A stretch of 7,329 nucleotides of DNA from Gemmatimonadota bacterium (GTDB lineage: Bacteria; Gemmatimonadota; Gemmatimonadetes; Longimicrobiales; UBA6960), in contig JAHWKH010000118.1 of assembly GCA_019347995.1 (NCBI GenBank), forward strand, positions 1 through 7,329. Direction: 5' to 3'. The position numbers and the translations under genes are program-made. The notes beneath the pieces are model-generated. The model saw only the letters and a program-made list of their open reading frames with translations, had not been told where the DNA came from and ran no database searches. Shown one piece after another: positions 5,081 through 7,329 of the stretch (position 1 is the first letter of the stretch; each line of letters begins with the position of its first letter).

Positions 5081-6058
5081 ATGAAGCGGAGTCTCGCGGT
5101 CGGCTTGATCGGCCTGGGCATGATGGGGTGCACGGCCACGGCGGACACCCAGCCGATGGAGGAGGGCAACGGGCACCTCAACCCCATGATCTCGCTGCAC
5201 GAGGCCGGGGAGCCGGTCTTCGGGCTGTACGCCCCGAGCCCGCGGCCCCGGCGGGCGCCCGGCGCCACCTCGCCCGCTCCCGCGCCGAAGTCCCCCGCCG
5301 AGCTCGCGCGCGAGGCGATGGCCTTCGAGTCCAGCGACTACGTTTTCGACGGCAGCATGGAAGGCGGCGTGGACGAGAACCTGCCCGCCTTCACGGCGTT
5401 CGTCGATGCCCTGCGGGAGGAGGGCGCCCGGGCCGGCACCCACCCGCTGGTCGTGAAGATGGCGCCCATCGCCCCCGATCCGGACGGAGCCGCCGAGGAC
5501 ATCGCGCGCCAGCTCGACGCCGGGGTGAGCGGCATCATGTTCGTCGAGGCCGAGAGCGCCGAGGAGGTGCGGCGCGGGATCGCCGCCATGCGCTACGCGG
5601 CGGACGGCGGCACGCGGCCCGACCGGGTCGGCTCGGCCCCGGCGTACTGGGGCGTGAGCGACGCCGAGTACCGCGAGATGGCCGACGTATGGCCGCTGGA
5701 TCCCGAGGGCGAGCTCATCAACTGGACCATCGTCGAGAGCGCGGAGGGGCTGGCCAACGTGCGCGAGATCGCCGCCGTCGAGGGCATCGGCGTCCTGTGG
5801 CCCGGGGCGGGCACGCTGCGCGGCCTCTACACGACCACGGGGCCGGACGGCGAGCGCGTCTTCGACGCCGAAGGCTGGGAAGGGGCCATCCAGACGGTGC
5901 TGGCCGCCTGCAAGGAGTTCGACGTCGCCTGCGGCTACCCCGCCAACGCCGACGACATCCAGATGCGCATGGAGCAGGGCTTCAGCGTCTTCGTCATGGG
6001 CTGGGGCGAGTCGGGCTTCGAGACGGTGGAGAAGGGGCGGGAGCTGGCCGGCCGCTGA
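5081..6058 (+). CDS. lipoprotein with HpcH/HpaI aldolase/citrate lyase fold
   Basis: The 325-residue product begins MKRSLAVGLIGLGMMGC, a lipoprotein signal with the lipidated cysteine at position 17 (the lipobox MMGC is a weak variant), so it should be anchored on the outer side of the cytoplasmic membrane or in the outer membrane. After a proline-rich stretch (51-72) it follows the HpcH/HpaI barrel: NPMISLHEAGEPVFGLY (34-50), SDYVFDG (85-91), LDAGVSGIMFVEAESAEEVR (145-164), IVESAEGLANVREIAAVEGI (217-236) and CGYPANADD (284-292). The family cleaves or forms 2-keto-3-hydroxy acids using a divalent metal. Aligned by eye to E. coli HpaI, metal ligand Glu149 is kept (Glu219), but metal ligand Asp175 becomes Thr245, His45 becomes Met93 and Arg70 becomes Lys126. 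It may therefore do other chemistry or be a binding protein. It is divergent from recQ and followed by a glycosyltransferase gene. Confidence 0.8.
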   Translation: MKRSLAVGLIGLGMMGCTATADTQPMEEGNGHLNPMISLHEAGEPVFGLYAPSPRPRRAPGATSPAPAPKSPAELAREAMAFESSDYVFDGSMEGGVDENLPAFTAFVDALREEGARAGTHPLVVKMAPIAPDPDGAAEDIARQLDAGVSGIMFVEAESAEEVRRGIAAMRYAADGGTRPDRVGSAPAYWGVSDAEYREMADVWPLDPEGELINWTIVESAEGLANVREIAAVEGIGVLWPGAGTLRGLYTTTGPDGERVFDAEGWEGAIQTVLAACKEFDVACGYPANADDIQMRMEQGFSVFVMGWGESGFETVEKGRELAGR

Positions 6059-6099
6059 TCGCGGCGGCGGAGGGTCCGGCGGGCAGGTCCCCCGCCCGC

Positions 6100-7311
6100 A
6101 TGCTCCTGGGCGTGGGGCTCGTGGCCGCCGTCCTCCGCCTGCTCCACGCCGAGTCCCTCCTCGTCGACCCGCTCCACTTCGCCCCGCTGGGCGGCAACCT
6201 CCCCCTCCTGATCGCCGCCGAGGAGATCGCGTCGGGCAACCTGGTGCCCTTCGACGGGCCCATTTCCCTCAACAGCCCGCTCTACCCCTACCTCCTCGCC
6301 GCCCTTTACCAGCTCGTCGGCATCAGCGAGCTGCACGCGGTGCGGCTGGTCACGGGGGTGCTGGACGCCGGGACCTGCGCCCTGGTGGCGCTGATGGCGT
6401 TCCGGCGCTCCGGCCCGGTGGCGGGATGGGCCGCGGGGCTCTCGCTGGCGGTGTTCGGGCCCATGATCTTCTTCGCGGCCGACCTGAACCCCGTGCCGTT
6501 CACGCTCCTCTTCCTCACCGGCGGCGTCGTGCTTCTCGACGGGCCCGCCGGTGCGCGCCGCTTCGCGGGGGCCGGCCTGCTCCTGGGCCTGGCCGCCGCC
6601 ACCCGGCCCAACGTGCTGCTGGCGGGAATCCTGGGCCTGGCCGTGCCATGGGCGCGGCGGCTGCCGCGGCCCGCCCTACTGACGCTGGCCGTCGGCGGCG
6701 GCGTCGCCCTGGGCGTGGCGCCCATCACCCTTCTCAACGTCGCCGCCTCGGGTGAGCCCGTGATGCTCACCACCAGCGGGGGCCACAACTTCTACATCGG
6801 CCACAACCCCATGGCCGAGGCGCAGTACATGCTCCCGCAGGCGCTGGACGGCGACATCTTCGCCAGCATGAAGGCCTTGGCGGAGGACGTGGAGAGGCGC
6901 CCCATGGACGACACGGAGGTGTCGGGATGGTACTACCGCCGGGGGCTGGCCCACGTGGCGGCCGACCCTGGCAAGGAGGCCGCGCTCCTCGGCCGGAGGG
7001 CTCTGCTCCTGCTCAACGACTTCGAGGCCACCACCTACGCCAACTACTATTACCAGCGGGAGTTCTCGCCCGTCCTGCGCTGGGCGCCCACCCTGCGCTG
7101 GCTCCTCCTGCTGGCGGCCCCCGGGATGCTCCTGTTCCTGCGTCCGCGCGATCTCCCGGCGTGGCTTCCCTTCCTCACCGCCGCGGCCACCGAGCTCCTG
7201 ATCCGCTTCTACCCGGAAGCCAAGGGGCTCTTCTCACCTGAAGAACGGGTGGGCACCGGGATCACGGACCAAGGCCATACAGGCGCAATCGGTCCCGCGC
7301 CGATCGGCTAG
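6100..7311 (+). CDS. GT-C-type polytopic glycosyltransferase, C-terminus unreliable or cut off
   Basis: This is a membrane protein of the ArnT/PMT-like (GT39/GT83) class, which moves a sugar from a polyprenyl-phosphate donor to an acceptor on the outer face of the membrane. Visible marks are the first helix (1-18), an acidic first loop, the PLYPYLLAALYQLVG helix start (60-74), a series of hydrophobic helices with LLLGLAAATRPN (161-171), and a periplasmic GGHNFYIGHNPMAEA (227-241) followed by a soluble stretch and further helices at 333-347 and 353-368. Members usually run beyond 500 residues. Here recognisable sequence stops near residue 365-375, and the last 25-30 residues use rare AT-ending codons (TCA, CCT, CAA, CAT, ACA) before TAG 7309-7311, so the natural C-terminus is probably lost. 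ATG 6100 begins directly at the first helix. A CTG at 6055 overlapping the previous stop is an alternative start. It is probably co-transcribed with the lipoprotein gene. Confidence 0.75.
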   Translation: MLLGVGLVAAVLRLLHAESLLVDPLHFAPLGGNLPLLIAAEEIASGNLVPFDGPISLNSPLYPYLLAALYQLVGISELHAVRLVTGVLDAGTCALVALMAFRRSGPVAGWAAGLSLAVFGPMIFFAADLNPVPFTLLFLTGGVVLLDGPAGARRFAGAGLLLGLAAATRPNVLLAGILGLAVPWARRLPRPALLTLAVGGGVALGVAPITLLNVAASGEPVMLTTSGGHNFYIGHNPMAEAQYMLPQALDGDIFASMKALAEDVERRPMDDTEVSGWYYRRGLAHVAADPGKEAALLGRRALLLLNDFEATTYANYYYQREFSPVLRWAPTLRWLLLLAAPGMLLFLRPRDLPAWLPFLTAAATELLIRFYPEAKGLFSPEERVGTGITDQGHTGAIGPAPIG

Positions 7312-7319
7312 GGCCAGGG

Positions 7320-7329
7320 AGATCGGAAG
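7320..7329 (+). other. sequencing-adapter remnant (Illumina TruSeq start)
   Basis: The window ends in AGATCGGAAG, identical to the first ten bases of the TruSeq read-through adapter (AGATCGGAAGAGC). Read on the other strand, the window starts CTTCCGATCT, the end of the same adapter. An exact 10-base match placed precisely at the terminus is unlikely by chance. Genomic sequence would then end at 7319, and the window end is probably a contig end. Confidence 0.8.

Noticed and set aside
4918..5268. In-frame N-terminal extension of RecQ by 117 residues
   Set aside because: It would overlap the promoter, leader and first 188 bases of the lipoprotein gene, has no RecQ-like content, and ATG 4917 has its own G-rich ribosome binding site just ahead of motif 0.
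4891..6099. Long open frame leading into the glycosyltransferase
   Set aside because: Over this span it reads out of frame through the lipoprotein gene and gives repetitive Arg/Gly-rich sequence; hydrophobic family sequence begins only at 6100.

Overview
The window is high-GC DNA with GC-ending codons. The complete genes look chromosomal and bacterial. A lipobox protein and a Tat-exported amidase fit a diderm soil or sediment bacterium of the Gemmatimonadota type, but no marker gene is present and that placement is inference.

Layout. Positions 1-790 hold no intact gene. One frame is open from position 3 to 788, but it strings together pieces of unrelated families: a peptidoglycan-binding repeat (about 126-278), part of a pyridine-nucleotide-disulfide oxidoreductase (about 261-560), and a piece resembling the C-terminal FAD/NAD(P) part of an old-yellow-enzyme/dienoyl-CoA reductase (about 540-640). 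The joins fall where the neighbouring families share the same short motif (GIAGAT and VATGG), which points to an assembly or library chimera rather than a gene. A good sigma-70-type promoter (727-755) then starts what looks like a real operon: an 88-aa unknown protein (792-1058), a Tat-exported amidase-signature hydrolase that overlaps it by 4 bases (CTGA; 1055-2617), and a YjdF/DUF2238-like membrane protein (2662-3399).

A short RecQ-type helicase (3424-4917, minus) lies 24 bases from the membrane-protein gene, tail to tail. A 163-base divergent spacer carries a second promoter (4996-5025) and a strong Shine-Dalgarno for a lipoprotein of the HpcH/HpaI aldolase fold (5081-6058), followed by a polytopic GT-C-type glycosyltransferase (from 6100) that runs into the end of the window. 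The last part of that gene (from about 7190-7226) loses both family resemblance and codon bias.

The final ten bases (7320-7329, AGATCGGAAG) equal the start of the Illumina TruSeq adapter. The window is therefore best read as one contig with a credible core (about 720-7190) and unreliable ends. The core is mostly housekeeping or accessory metabolism. Its most notable members are the aldolase-fold lipoprotein, which lacks most expected catalytic residues, and the small-protein/Tat-amidase pair. I see no defence system, mobile element, CRISPR array or RNA gene.
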